Assembly (NCBI GenBank): GCA_937890355.1
Contig: CALACW010000072.1
Location: 1-36,065 of the forward strand
DNA from: CALACW01 sp002431305
GTDB lineage: Bacteria; Bacillota; Clostridia; Oscillospirales; Acutalibacteraceae
Direction of reading: 5' to 3'
Length of the DNA: 36,065 bases
In this document: piece by piece, positions 23,724 through 31,207 of the stretch
Layout: the number at the start of each line of letters is the position of its first letter
How positions within the stretch are numbered: the stretch's first letter is position 1
Notes under the pieces: model-generated
Database searches by the model: none
Seen by the model: the letters and a program-made list of their open reading frames with translations, nothing else
What the model was told of the DNA's origin: nothing
Translations under genes and position numbers: made by a program

Positions 23724-25820
23724 TTATTTAACTCCGAAAAGGAGGTCGCCGTAGGTCGGGAACGGCCAGTATTTGTCTGCCGTGAGCGTTTCAGCCTCGT
23801 CGCACGGAGCGCGCAGAGCATCCATCTTCGGGATAATTACGTCCTTCATAAAGAATGAAGCTTTCGTTATATCGTCAATTTTCTCGTACTCTCCGACTGC
23901 CGATTTAAGCTCTTCGACAGCGTCCGCAATAGAATCCGTCAGTTCGGAAAGGCTCGAAATAACGCCCTTTTCATACTTGCATTTAAGTCCTTCGACCGCC
24001 GCGGTCTTAGCCGATACGGTCTCACAGAGGTCTTTTTCATATGCGATTACTGCGGGCAGAATCTCCTTTTCAGCCATGTCAATCATGGTGCAAGCCTCGA
24101 TATTTACCGTTTTGCAGTAATTTTCAAGCTGAATTTCATATCTCGATTTAATTTCCGTTTCGGAGAATACCTTTAACGACGTGAGCATGTCGATATTCTT
24201 TTTGTCAAGGAATGCGGACATTGCGTCGGGAGTCGTACGCAGGTTGAGAAGTCCTCTCTTTTCGGTCGCCTCCTTAATCCACGCGTCGTCATAGCCGTTG
24301 CCGTTGAATATAATACGCTCGTGATCCTTTATCGTCTTTTTAATCATGTCGTGAAGAGCGGTTTCGAAATCCTCCGCGCCCTCGAGACGGTCTGCGTAAA
24401 TTTTAAGCGACTGTGCAACCGAGGCGTTGAGCATAATGTTCGCGCACGCTATGGAATTCGAAGAACCGAGCATACGGAATTCGAATTTATTGCCCGTGAA
24501 CGCGAACGGCGACGTACGGTTACGGTCGGTGTTGTCCCTTGCGAATTTGGGAAGAACATGAACGCCTAATTTCATTATCGTCTTTCCGTTTGATTCGTAT
24601 GCTTCATCATTTTTAATAGCTTCGAGAACGGCGTTGAGCTCGTCGCCCAGGAACATTGAAACAACCGCGGGGGGAGCCTCGTTTGCGCCGAGACGGTGGT
24701 CATTGCCCGCCGTCGCTACGGAGAGTCTTAACAAATCCTGATAGTCGTCAACCGCCTTGATAACGGCGCATAAGAACAGCAGAAACTGCGCGTTTTCATA
24801 CGGAGTCTCGCCGGGGGTAAGAAGATTTACGCCCGTGTCGGTAGCCATTGACCAGTTGTTGTGCTTACCGCTTCCGTTGACGCCGGCAAACGGCTTTTCG
24901 TGAAGAAGGCAGACAAGTCCGTGCTTTGAAGCGACCTTCTGCATGATCTCCATTGTCAGCTGGTTATGGTCTGTAGCAATATTCGTAGTCGTATAAATCG
25001 GGGCAAGCTCGTGCTGTGCGGGAGCAACCTCGTTATGCTCCGTCTTTGCGAGAACTCCCAGTTTCCAGAGTTCTTCATTTAAATCCGCCATATACGCGGC
25101 GACTCTCGGCTTGATAACGCCGAAATAGTGGTCGTCCATCTCCTGACCCTTGGGAGGCTTCGCGCCGAAAAGAGTTCTGCCGGTGAACATTAAATCCTTG
25201 CGCTTTTCATACATTGCCTTATCTACAAGGAAATATTCCTGCTCGGGACCTACCGAAGTGCGTACGCATTTTACGTCGGTATTTCCGAATAATTTTAATA
25301 TTCTCAGCGCCTGTTTGTTAAGAGCCTCCATAGACCTTAACAGCGGGGTCTTTTTGTCAAGCGCCTCTCCGCCGTACGAGCAGAACGCCGTGGGGATGCA
25401 GAGCGTTTTGTCCTTTATAAACGCGTATGAAGTCGGGTCCCATGCGGTGTAGCCTCTTGCCTCGAAAGTCGCTCTGAGTCCGCCGGAGGGAAAACTCGAC
25501 GCGTCGGGCTCGCCCTTGATAAGCTCCTTGCCGGAGAATTCCATTATAACTCTGCCGTCGGGAGCGGGGGAGATGAAACTGTCGTGTTTCTCAGCCGTAA
25601 TTCCGGTAAGAGGCTGGAACCAGTGCGTGAAGTGAGTCGCGCCGTTCTCGACCGCCCAGTCTTTCATTGCGAGAGCGACCGCGTTTGCAACGTCGTTTTT
25701 AAGGCTCGCGCCCTCGTCGATCGTCTTTTTGAGTGACGCGTAAATGTCGGAAGAAAGCTTTGCCTTCATTACTCTGTCGTCAAATACGAGACTGCCGAAA
25801 TAATCAGATACCGTAGTCAT
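23724..25820 (-). CDS. glnN: Glutamine synthetase type III
   Basis: A 698-residue GSIII that condenses ammonia and glutamate with ATP to glutamine. Characteristic motifs are VGPEQEYFLVD, NEVAPAQHELAPIY, NGSGKHNNWSM, DHRLGANEAPPAVVS and NRTSPFAFTGNKFEFR. The length is normal for the family (about 700, versus 440-470 for GSI). The frame is open up to 25916, but MTTVSDYFGS at 25820 has AAGGAGAA just upstream and matches GSIII N-termini. Its leader of about 180 nt carries two hexaloop hairpins that compete with terminators. Together with the split glutamate synthase genes 1.9 kb away it forms the GS-GOGAT pathway. Confidence 0.97.
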   Translation of the reverse strand: MTTVSDYFGSLVFDDRVMKAKLSSDIYASLKKTIDEGASLKNDVANAVALAMKDWAVENGATHFTHWFQPLTGITAEKHDSFISPAPDGRVIMEFSGKELIKGEPDASSFPSGGLRATFEARGYTAWDPTSYAFIKDKTLCIPTAFCSYGGEALDKKTPLLRSMEALNKQALRILKLFGNTDVKCVRTSVGPEQEYFLVDKAMYEKRKDLMFTGRTLFGAKPPKGQEMDDHYFGVIKPRVAAYMADLNEELWKLGVLAKTEHNEVAPAQHELAPIYTTTNIATDHNQLTMEIMQKVASKHGLVCLLHEKPFAGVNGSGKHNNWSMATDTGVNLLTPGETPYENAQFLLFLCAVIKAVDDYQDLLRLSVATAGNDHRLGANEAPPAVVSMFLGDELNAVLEAIKNDEAYESNGKTIMKLGVHVLPKFARDNTDRNRTSPFAFTGNKFEFRMLGSSNSIACANIMLNASVAQSLKIYADRLEGAEDFETALHDMIKKTIKDHERIIFNGNGYDDAWIKEATEKRGLLNLRTTPDAMSAFLDKKNIDMLTSLKVFSETEIKSRYEIQLENYCKTVNIEACTMIDMAEKEILPAVIAYEKDLCETVSAKTAAVEGLKCKYEKGVISSLSELTDSIADAVEELKSAVGEYEKIDDITKASFFMKDVIIPKMDALRAPCDEAETLTADKYWPFPTYGDLLFGVK

Positions 25821-25877
25821 AATGATTTCTCCTTTTCTAATCCTTTTACTTTTCATTTTCATTTCTGCAAATAAAGA

Positions 25878-25933
25878 ACGGGGCAAAGGCACGCCCGATA
25901 TGAAAATACCGGTCAAGGACGCCTTTGTCCCGT
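25878..25933 (-). promoter_or_regulatory. glnN leader: second hexaloop hairpin and attenuator
   Basis: Minus strand. GGGAC-AAAGGC-GTCCT (25931-25916) forms a 5-bp hairpin with a six-base loop having A at 1 and G at 4. The arm ACGGGACAAAGGC (25933-25921) can instead pair with GCCTTTGCCCCGT (25890-25878), 12 of 13 positions, followed by TTCTTTATTT. The two folds exclude each other. Confidence 0.6.
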
Positions 25934-25949
25934 CTTAACTTTTACCCAT

Positions 25950-25997
25950 AAAAGAGAAAACGCCTCAGAGTGTGAAACTCTGAGACGCCTTTGTCTC
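25950..25997 (-). promoter_or_regulatory. glnN leader: first hexaloop hairpin and terminator
   Basis: Minus strand. GAGAC-AAAGGC-GTCTC (25997-25982) is a perfect 5-bp hairpin with hexaloop AAAGGC, beginning 3-5 nt from the predicted transcript start. Its 3' arm is also part of a terminator stem (CTCAGAGT 25984-25977 with ACTCTGAG, loop TTCAC) followed by GCGTTTTCTCTTTT. Hexaloops with A1 and G4 are the known target of ANTAR antiterminators. Confidence 0.65.
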
Positions 25998-26007
25998 TAT
26001 GCGTTGA

Positions 26008-26035
26008 ATTATACTCGTTTTTCGCCTTTTGTCAA
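26008..26035 (-). promoter_or_regulatory. Sigma-A promoter of glnN
   Basis: Minus strand TTGACA (26035-26030), 16-nt spacer, TATAAT (26013-26008). Transcription would start near 26001 and give a leader of about 180 nt before the start codon at 25820. Confidence 0.8.
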
Positions 26036-26098
26036 CCCCTTTTTCACAAAAAAATTCAATTTTTTTTGTCGGAATTGACGAAGATAAAATCAGAAAGT

Positions 26099-26230
26099 AT
26101 GAAAAGTCATATTTTATGGGTATAAATAGTATTGAAAAGTCATATTTTTATAGCTTAAAAAGCATTGAAAAGTCAGGTTTTTTATGCTAATATTTTATTG
26201 AAAAATCATTTTAAAGGGCTGATATACTAT
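26099..26230 (+). repeat. Four direct repeats with 33-bp period upstream of the second DUF4143 gene
   Basis: TTGAAAAGTCA (first unit ATGAAAAGTCA, last TTGAAAAATCA) starts at 26099, 26132, 26165 and 26198, exactly 33 bp apart, each followed by a T-rich stretch. The third unit provides the best promoter: TTGAAA (26165-26170), 17-nt spacer ending TGC, TAATAT (26188-26193). The period is the same as in the array at 15151-15298, although the core sequence differs. The rest of the gap 25821-26230 is the glnN leader and promoter. Confidence 0.85.
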
Positions 26231-27577
26231 ATGTTATATAGAAAAATAGAAAAAACAATAGAAGAGCACTTAAAGTCCGGTTCTGATAAAATACTGCTTA
26301 TCGACGGCGCGCGCCAGGTCGGAAAAACATATATAATACGTCACGCCGGAAAAAAACTGTTTAAAAATTTTATTGAAATAAACATGATTGAGGACTCCAT
26401 GGGCGAGAAACTGTTTGCTTCTGTCGATACAACGGAGGACTTTTATTTAAAACTGAGCATGCTTGCCGGCGAAAAAATGAAGGAAAAAGAAAATACCCTG
26501 ATTTTCATAGACGAAATTCAGGCGTATCCGAAGTTTCTTACTCTGCTTAAATTTCTGTCACGCGACGGCAGGTTTACGTTTATAGCAAGCGGTTCGCTTC
26601 TCGGCGTAACGCTGTCGCAGACAACGTCGATTCCGATAGGAAGCATACGGAAAATCAGGATGTTCCCGCTCGATTTCGAGGAATTTCTGTACGCCTCGGG
26701 TGTCGGGGAATCCGTCGTTTCTGCAATGAGAGATAAATTTAAAAATCTCGAATCGCTCGGCGAGGCGGAGCATGCGAAAATATTGGATTTGTTTAAAAAA
26801 TATCTGCTCGTCGGAGGCATGCCCGACGCGGTAAATTCATATCTCGAGAGCAAAAACATAACGCTTGTGCGCGAAATTCAGAGTGAAATTCACTCGTATT
26901 ACGCCGCCGACGCGTCAAAATACGACGAGGAAAGAAAACTTAAAATACGCAGAATTTACGAAATGATTCCGTCAAATATGGAAAACAGGAAAAAACGCGT
27001 TGTCGCAAAGGATATAGAAAATAAAAAGGGCAAAACCTTTTCGGATTATTCCGACGAGTTCGAATATTTAATCAGCGCGGGAATCGCATTAAACGTTCAG
27101 GCAATTTCAAATCCCGTATTCCCTCTGATTGAATCAAGCGGAAAAAATCTTCTGAAACTTTATTTAAACGACGTCGGAATTTTAACGAATATATTATACA
27201 GGAACAACGTCCGCGCCGTTCTCGAGAGCGAAAACAGCGTCAATCTGGGCTCCGTCTACGAAACGGCGATAGCATGCGAACTGCACGCGCACGGGTACAG
27301 CCTGTTCTACTACGACAACAGAAGCAAGGGCGAAGTTGACTATTTCATCGACGACTACGACAGTCTGTCGGCTGTTCCGATAGAGGTAAAGTCCGGCAAG
27401 GACTACACTACCCACAGGGCGCTGAACGCTTTCGTCGAAAACGAGGATTATCACATAAAAAAGGCTTTCGTCGTTTCAAACGAACGCAAGGTCTCAAAAA
27501 AAGGCAAGATAACCTATATTCCGATTTATTACATTATGTTTTTTAATCTAAACGGAGAAAATGACCCTGTTATTTGA
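26231..27577 (+). CDS. AAA ATPase with C-terminal DUF4143 domain (second copy)
   Basis: A 448-residue AAA_14-DUF4143 protein, distantly related to the product of 13819-15111. Walker A is DGARQVGKTYI, Walker B TLIFIDEIQAYP, then SGSLLGVTLS. The C-terminal region ends with GEVDYFID...VPIEVKSGKDYT, the D...E-x-K pattern of nuclease-like folds. The frame is open from a TTG at 26165, but that lies inside the promoter repeats. The ATG at 26231, with AAAGGG 12 nt upstream, gives the normal family N-terminus MLYRKIEKTIEEHL. It sits between glnN and the glutamate synthase genes without obvious functional link. Function unknown. Confidence 0.9.
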   Translation: MLYRKIEKTIEEHLKSGSDKILLIDGARQVGKTYIIRHAGKKLFKNFIEINMIEDSMGEKLFASVDTTEDFYLKLSMLAGEKMKEKENTLIFIDEIQAYPKFLTLLKFLSRDGRFTFIASGSLLGVTLSQTTSIPIGSIRKIRMFPLDFEEFLYASGVGESVVSAMRDKFKNLESLGEAEHAKILDLFKKYLLVGGMPDAVNSYLESKNITLVREIQSEIHSYYAADASKYDEERKLKIRRIYEMIPSNMENRKKRVVAKDIENKKGKTFSDYSDEFEYLISAGIALNVQAISNPVFPLIESSGKNLLKLYLNDVGILTNILYRNNVRAVLESENSVNLGSVYETAIACELHAHGYSLFYYDNRSKGEVDYFIDDYDSLSAVPIEVKSGKDYTTHRALNAFVENEDYHIKKAFVVSNERKVSKKGKITYIPIYYIMFFNLNGENDPVI

Positions 27578-27602
27578 CAAACGATTTTTTTAGTGATAAA
27601 AT
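27574..27602 (+). promoter_or_regulatory. Promoter of the split glutamate synthase genes
   Basis: TTGACA (27574-27579), 17-nt spacer, TAAAAT (27597-27602). The -35 overlaps the end of the DUF4143 gene. The start near 27610 would give a leader of about 90 nt. Confidence 0.8.
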
Positions 27603-27615
27603 ACGTTTCATAACA

Positions 27616-27667
27616 GAGCAATGACGTTCGTTCCGAGGGGATATTCCCCCCTCGGGGCGATTTTTTT
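27616..27667 (+). promoter_or_regulatory. Glutamate synthase leader: hexaloop hairpin and terminator
   Basis: GAGC-AATGAC-GTTC (27616-27629) is a 4-bp hairpin, including one G-T pair, with hexaloop AATGAC. It starts about 6 nt from the predicted transcript start. A 13-bp terminator stem (27628-27640 with 27648-27660, including two G-T pairs) runs directly into seven T and shares bases 27628-27629 with the hexaloop hairpin. The loop agrees with the two glnN loops as AAnGnC. Confidence 0.6.
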
Positions 27668-27701
27668 GTTTTACACTAATTAATCAGAATCGGTGATACT
27701 T

Positions 27702-28793
27702 ATGTTACTTGAGGGACAGGTCAGGATTCCGTCGGGATGCGCGATATCCGCGATGATTTCACGCAACGGAAACAAAATGACCGGTGAAAAAATAATTAAA
27801 AGCATGATTCCCATGCACGACCGTTCAAACGGACTCGGAGGCGGATTCGCGGGGTACGGAATTTACCCGGACTACGCGGAATTCTACGCGCTTCATATAT
27901 TCTACACAGACAATGAATCACGCGTCGAATGCGAGCGCTTTTTAAAAGACAGCTTCGAAATTGTCAAAGCCGAAAACATTCCGATACGAAAAACTCCCGA
28001 AATTACGGACGTTCCGCTCATATGGCGGTATTTCGTCGCTCCGCTGTCGTCGGTTCTGTCGAGATTACAGCTTGACGAAAAGGAATACGTTGCACGCACG
28101 GTCATGAATATAAACACGCGTTTCGAGGGGGCGTACGTGTTCTCCTCGGGCAAGAATATGGGCGTATTCAAGGCTGTCGGATTTCCCGAGGACGTAGGCA
28201 GATTCTATAGGCTTGAGGAATACTCCGCCTACTCGTGGACGGCTCACGGCAGGTACCCGACGAACACGCCCGGCTGGTGGGGCGGAGCGCATCCGTTCGC
28301 ACTGCTCGACTATTCGATAGTTCACAACGGCGAGATTTCCTCCTACGACGCGAACCGCCGTTATATAGAGATGTTCGGCTACAAATGTACCTTGCAGACC
28401 GACACCGAGGTCATAACTTATATCGCCGACTACCTTTTAAGACGGCAGGGGCTGACGCTCGAAGAGACCGCCTCGGTAATCGCCGCGCCGTTCTGGAGCA
28501 CGATTGAGTCAAGACCTCCGCTCGAAGCCGATCAGTTAAGCTACTTGAGAAAAATTTATCCGGGACTTCTGATAACCGGTCCGTTTTCGATAATTCTCGG
28601 ATTTGAGGGCGGACTCATGGCTTTAAACGACAGGCTGAAACTGCGCTCCATGGTCGTCGGCGAAAAGGACGACATGGTTTACATTGCAAGCGAGGAATCC
28701 GCGATACGCGCGATCGAACCCGACGTCAGAAACGTCCGTGCGCCGATGGGCGGAGAACCCGTTATCGTCAAAGTAAAGGAGGGCGCGTACTGA
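27702..28793 (+). CDS. Glutamate synthase glutaminase domain protein (class II amidotransferase, GltB1-like)
   Basis: A 363-residue protein equal to the amidotransferase domain of large-subunit glutamate synthase, encoded separately as in archaeal-type GOGAT. It would release ammonia from glutamine. The catalytic Cys is probably Cys13 in RIPSGCAISAMISR, to be exposed by removal of 12 residues. Other class II motifs are GGGFAGYGIYP, WTAHGRYPTNTPGWWGGAHPF and VHNGEISSYD. A GTG at 27693 is in frame, but the ATG at 27702 has a GGTG ribosome-like site and was preferred. It overlaps the next gene by one nucleotide (TGATG), so both are translated together. Confidence 0.92.
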   Translation: MLLEGQVRIPSGCAISAMISRNGNKMTGEKIIKSMIPMHDRSNGLGGGFAGYGIYPDYAEFYALHIFYTDNESRVECERFLKDSFEIVKAENIPIRKTPEITDVPLIWRYFVAPLSSVLSRLQLDEKEYVARTVMNINTRFEGAYVFSSGKNMGVFKAVGFPEDVGRFYRLEEYSAYSWTAHGRYPTNTPGWWGGAHPFALLDYSIVHNGEISSYDANRRYIEMFGYKCTLQTDTEVITYIADYLLRRQGLTLEETASVIAAPFWSTIESRPPLEADQLSYLRKIYPGLLITGPFSIILGFEGGLMALNDRLKLRSMVVGEKDDMVYIASEESAIRAIEPDVRNVRAPMGGEPVIVKVKEGAY

Positions 28794-30298
28794 TGGGACT
28801 TGATTATATTATCCCCGAATATGAAGTTGTAAGAAACCGCGAACGCTGTACCTCGTGCCGTATATGCGTTAAACAGTGCTCAAACGGCGTACATATATTT
28901 GATTCGAAAACAGGTCTGATAAAGTCGGACGAGTCGAAATGCGTAGACTGCTTAAGATGCGTTTCGTTCTGTCCCGAACACGCATTAAAAATTATAAAAA
29001 ACGACTGCACGTTTAAAGAGAACGCGAACTGGACAGAGAGCGCGGTAAACGAAATTTACAAACAGGCAAGCAGCGGAGGCGTTCTGCTGTCGTCGATGGG
29101 AAACCCGAACCCCGCGCCCGTTTATTTTGACAGAATATTAATAAACGCTTCGCAGGTCACGAATCCCCCGATCGACCCGCTGAGAGAACCGATGGAGACA
29201 AAAGTATTCCTGGGCAAGAAGCCGTCTAACATTAAGCGCCGTCCCGACGGCAGGCTGGACACTTCTCTGTCGCCCCAGCTTGAACTCTCCATGCCGATAA
29301 TGTTCTCGGCAATGAGCTACGGCTCGATAAGCTACAACGCGCACGAAGCGCTGGCAAGGGCGGCCGGGGAATTAGGAATATTATATAATACCGGCGAGGG
29401 CGGACTGCACGAGGATTTCTACGTCTACGGCGAAAACACGGTCGTACAGGTAGCCTCGGGTCGTTTCGGCGTTCACGAGAAGTATTTAAACGCGGGCTCG
29501 GCTATCGAAATTAAAATGGGGCAGGGTGCAAAACCCGGCATCGGCGGTCATCTCCCCGGCGCTAAAATCGTCGGCGACGTATCGAGAACGAGAATGATTC
29601 CCGAGGGTTCGGACGCGATTTCCCCCGCCCCGCACCATGATATATATTCGATAGAGGATTTAAGACAGCTTGTATATTCGTTAAAAGAAGCTACTGATTA
29701 TAAAAAGCCCGTCATTGTAAAGGTCGCCGCCGTTCATAATATCGCCGCCATTGCAAGCGGAATCGCAAGAAGCGGGGCGGACATAATCGCAATCGACGGA
29801 TTCAGAGGCGGAACGGGAGCCGCGCCGACGAGAATCAGAGACAACGTCGGAATTCCCATTGAGCTTGCGCTCGCCGCCGTAGACAAGAGACTGCGCGACG
29901 AGGGTATCAGAAACAGCGTGTCACTGATAGCCGGGGGCAGTATACGTTCGTCGGCAGACGTTGTAAAAGCCGTTGCACTCGGAGCCGACGCGTGCTATAT
30001 CGCAACCGCCGCGCTTGTCGCAATGGGCTGTCACCTGTGCCGGAAATGTCAGACCGGCAACTGCAACTGGGGCATAGCCACGCAGAAGCCCGAGCTTGTA
30101 AAAAGACTCGACCCCGACGTATCCGCTCAAAGGCTTGTAAATCTTCTGACCGCGTGGAGACACGAGATAATGGAGCTCATGGGCGGAATGGGTATAAATT
30201 CGATTGAAGCCCTGCGCGGAAACCGTCTTATGTTAAGAGGCATCGGCATGACGGAAAAAGAACTCGAAATTTTGGGCATTTCGCACGCGGGAGAATAA
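28793..30298 (+). CDS. Glutamate synthase FMN/synthase domain with N-terminal ferredoxin (archaeal-type GltB2)
   Basis: A 501-residue protein. Two N-terminal ferredoxin motifs (CTSCRICVKQCSNG and CVDCLRCVSFCPEH, residues about 19-65) precede the FMN-binding synthase barrel, which forms glutamate from 2-oxoglutarate and channelled ammonia. Barrel motifs include FSAMSYGSIS, NTGEGGLHED, IKMGQGAKPGIGGHLPG, IAIDGFRGGTGAAP and the Cys cluster CHLCRKCQTGNCNWGIAT that binds [3Fe-4S] or [4Fe-4S]. The electron donor is presumably ferredoxin or an NADPH-oxidising partner not seen here. It overlaps the glutaminase-domain gene by 1 nt and is followed after 117 nt by the third domain. Confidence 0.94.
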   Translation: MGLDYIIPEYEVVRNRERCTSCRICVKQCSNGVHIFDSKTGLIKSDESKCVDCLRCVSFCPEHALKIIKNDCTFKENANWTESAVNEIYKQASSGGVLLSSMGNPNPAPVYFDRILINASQVTNPPIDPLREPMETKVFLGKKPSNIKRRPDGRLDTSLSPQLELSMPIMFSAMSYGSISYNAHEALARAAGELGILYNTGEGGLHEDFYVYGENTVVQVASGRFGVHEKYLNAGSAIEIKMGQGAKPGIGGHLPGAKIVGDVSRTRMIPEGSDAISPAPHHDIYSIEDLRQLVYSLKEATDYKKPVIVKVAAVHNIAAIASGIARSGADIIAIDGFRGGTGAAPTRIRDNVGIPIELALAAVDKRLRDEGIRNSVSLIAGGSIRSSADVVKAVALGADACYIATAALVAMGCHLCRKCQTGNCNWGIATQKPELVKRLDPDVSAQRLVNLLTAWRHEIMELMGGMGINSIEALRGNRLMLRGIGMTEKELEILGISHAGE

Positions 30299-30318
30299 AA
30301 TTGTTTTAATATGCATAC

Positions 30319-30348
30319 TTGACAACGGTATGTATTACGGCGTAAAAT
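30319..30348 (+). promoter_or_regulatory. Possible internal promoter before the GXGXG-domain gene
   Basis: TTGACA (30319-30324), 18-nt spacer, TAAAAT (30343-30348), 68 nt before the start codon. The intervening leader has an ATACGG/CCGTAT pairing. It may boost the third glutamate synthase gene. Confidence 0.5.
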
Positions 30349-30415
30349 GTTATACGGAGTTAAGTTTTTTAATTTTGCCCCGTATGCACCGCCGTAACGA
30401 CGGAGGATACGTAAA

Positions 30416-31138
30416 ATGACTGTTATAGACGCAAAAGGACTTGATTTTACACAGCTGAACGAGGCTCTGAGAAAATCCGATCCGGACTGTAAAATAATCG
30501 ACTGTCTCGGTCAGCGGTTTATCGCCGCGGGCATGAGCGATATAAGGCTTTCGATATACGGAATACCCGGTAACGCGCTCGGCGCGTATCTTACGGGAGC
30601 CGACATCACGGTAAATTCGAACGCCCAGGACGCAGTAGGCGACACCATGAACGACGGACGGATTGTAATTCACGGCAACGTCGGCGACGCTGCGGGTTAC
30701 GCGATGCGCGGGGGCGAGATTTTCGTCAAAGGAAGCGCGGGGTACAGAGCCGGAATTCACATGAAGGCGTATAAAGAAAAAATCCCCGTAATCGTTATCG
30801 GAGGCAGAGCGGGAAGCTTTCTGGGCGAGTACCAGGCGGGCGGACTGATTATAGTTCTGGGTTTGAACGACGATAACAAGCCGATAGTCGGTAATTTCCC
30901 CTGCACCGGCATGCACGGCGGAAAGATGATTCTGCGCGGGGACTGCAAAAATATTAAATTCCCCCGTCAGACCTCGCAGAAAAAAGCAGAAGCAAAGGAA
31001 ATCGAATTAATAAAGCCTTATATAAAGAAATACTGCGAGCTGTTCGGTGAGAATTACGATAAATTAATAAACGACGAGTACACGCTCGTCACGCCCGACT
31101 CGAAAAATCCGTACAAGCAGATGTATGTTGCTAATTAA
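30416..31138 (+). CDS. Glutamate synthase GXGXG domain protein (GltB3-like)
   Basis: A 240-residue protein equal to the C-terminal beta-helix domain of glutamate synthase, the structural third piece of archaeal-type GOGAT. Glycine repeats are visible: GIPGNALGAYLTG, GDTMNDGRIVIHGNVGDAAGYAMRGG, GSAGYRAGIHM, GRAGSFLGEYQAGG. The C-terminus is a charged helix ending NPYKQMYVAN. The fold is also used in FwdC-type subunits, but the neighbours make GOGAT the clear assignment. GGAGG lies 10 nt before the start. With the two preceding genes it completes one enzyme in three polypeptides. Confidence 0.93.
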   Translation: MTVIDAKGLDFTQLNEALRKSDPDCKIIDCLGQRFIAAGMSDIRLSIYGIPGNALGAYLTGADITVNSNAQDAVGDTMNDGRIVIHGNVGDAAGYAMRGGEIFVKGSAGYRAGIHMKAYKEKIPVIVIGGRAGSFLGEYQAGGLIIVLGLNDDNKPIVGNFPCTGMHGGKMILRGDCKNIKFPRQTSQKKAEAKEIELIKPYIKKYCELFGENYDKLINDEYTLVTPDSKNPYKQMYVAN

Positions 31139-31207
31139 AATATTAAAATATTGAAATGACGAATAAAGAAGGCTAATTTACGCTTATATATTTGGGAGGA
31201 TAAAAAT

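Noticed and set aside
25821..25916. N-terminal extension of glnN to 25916
   Set aside because: It covers the leader hairpin and terminator. The normal type III glutamine synthetase N-terminus starts at 25820 behind a good ribosome site.
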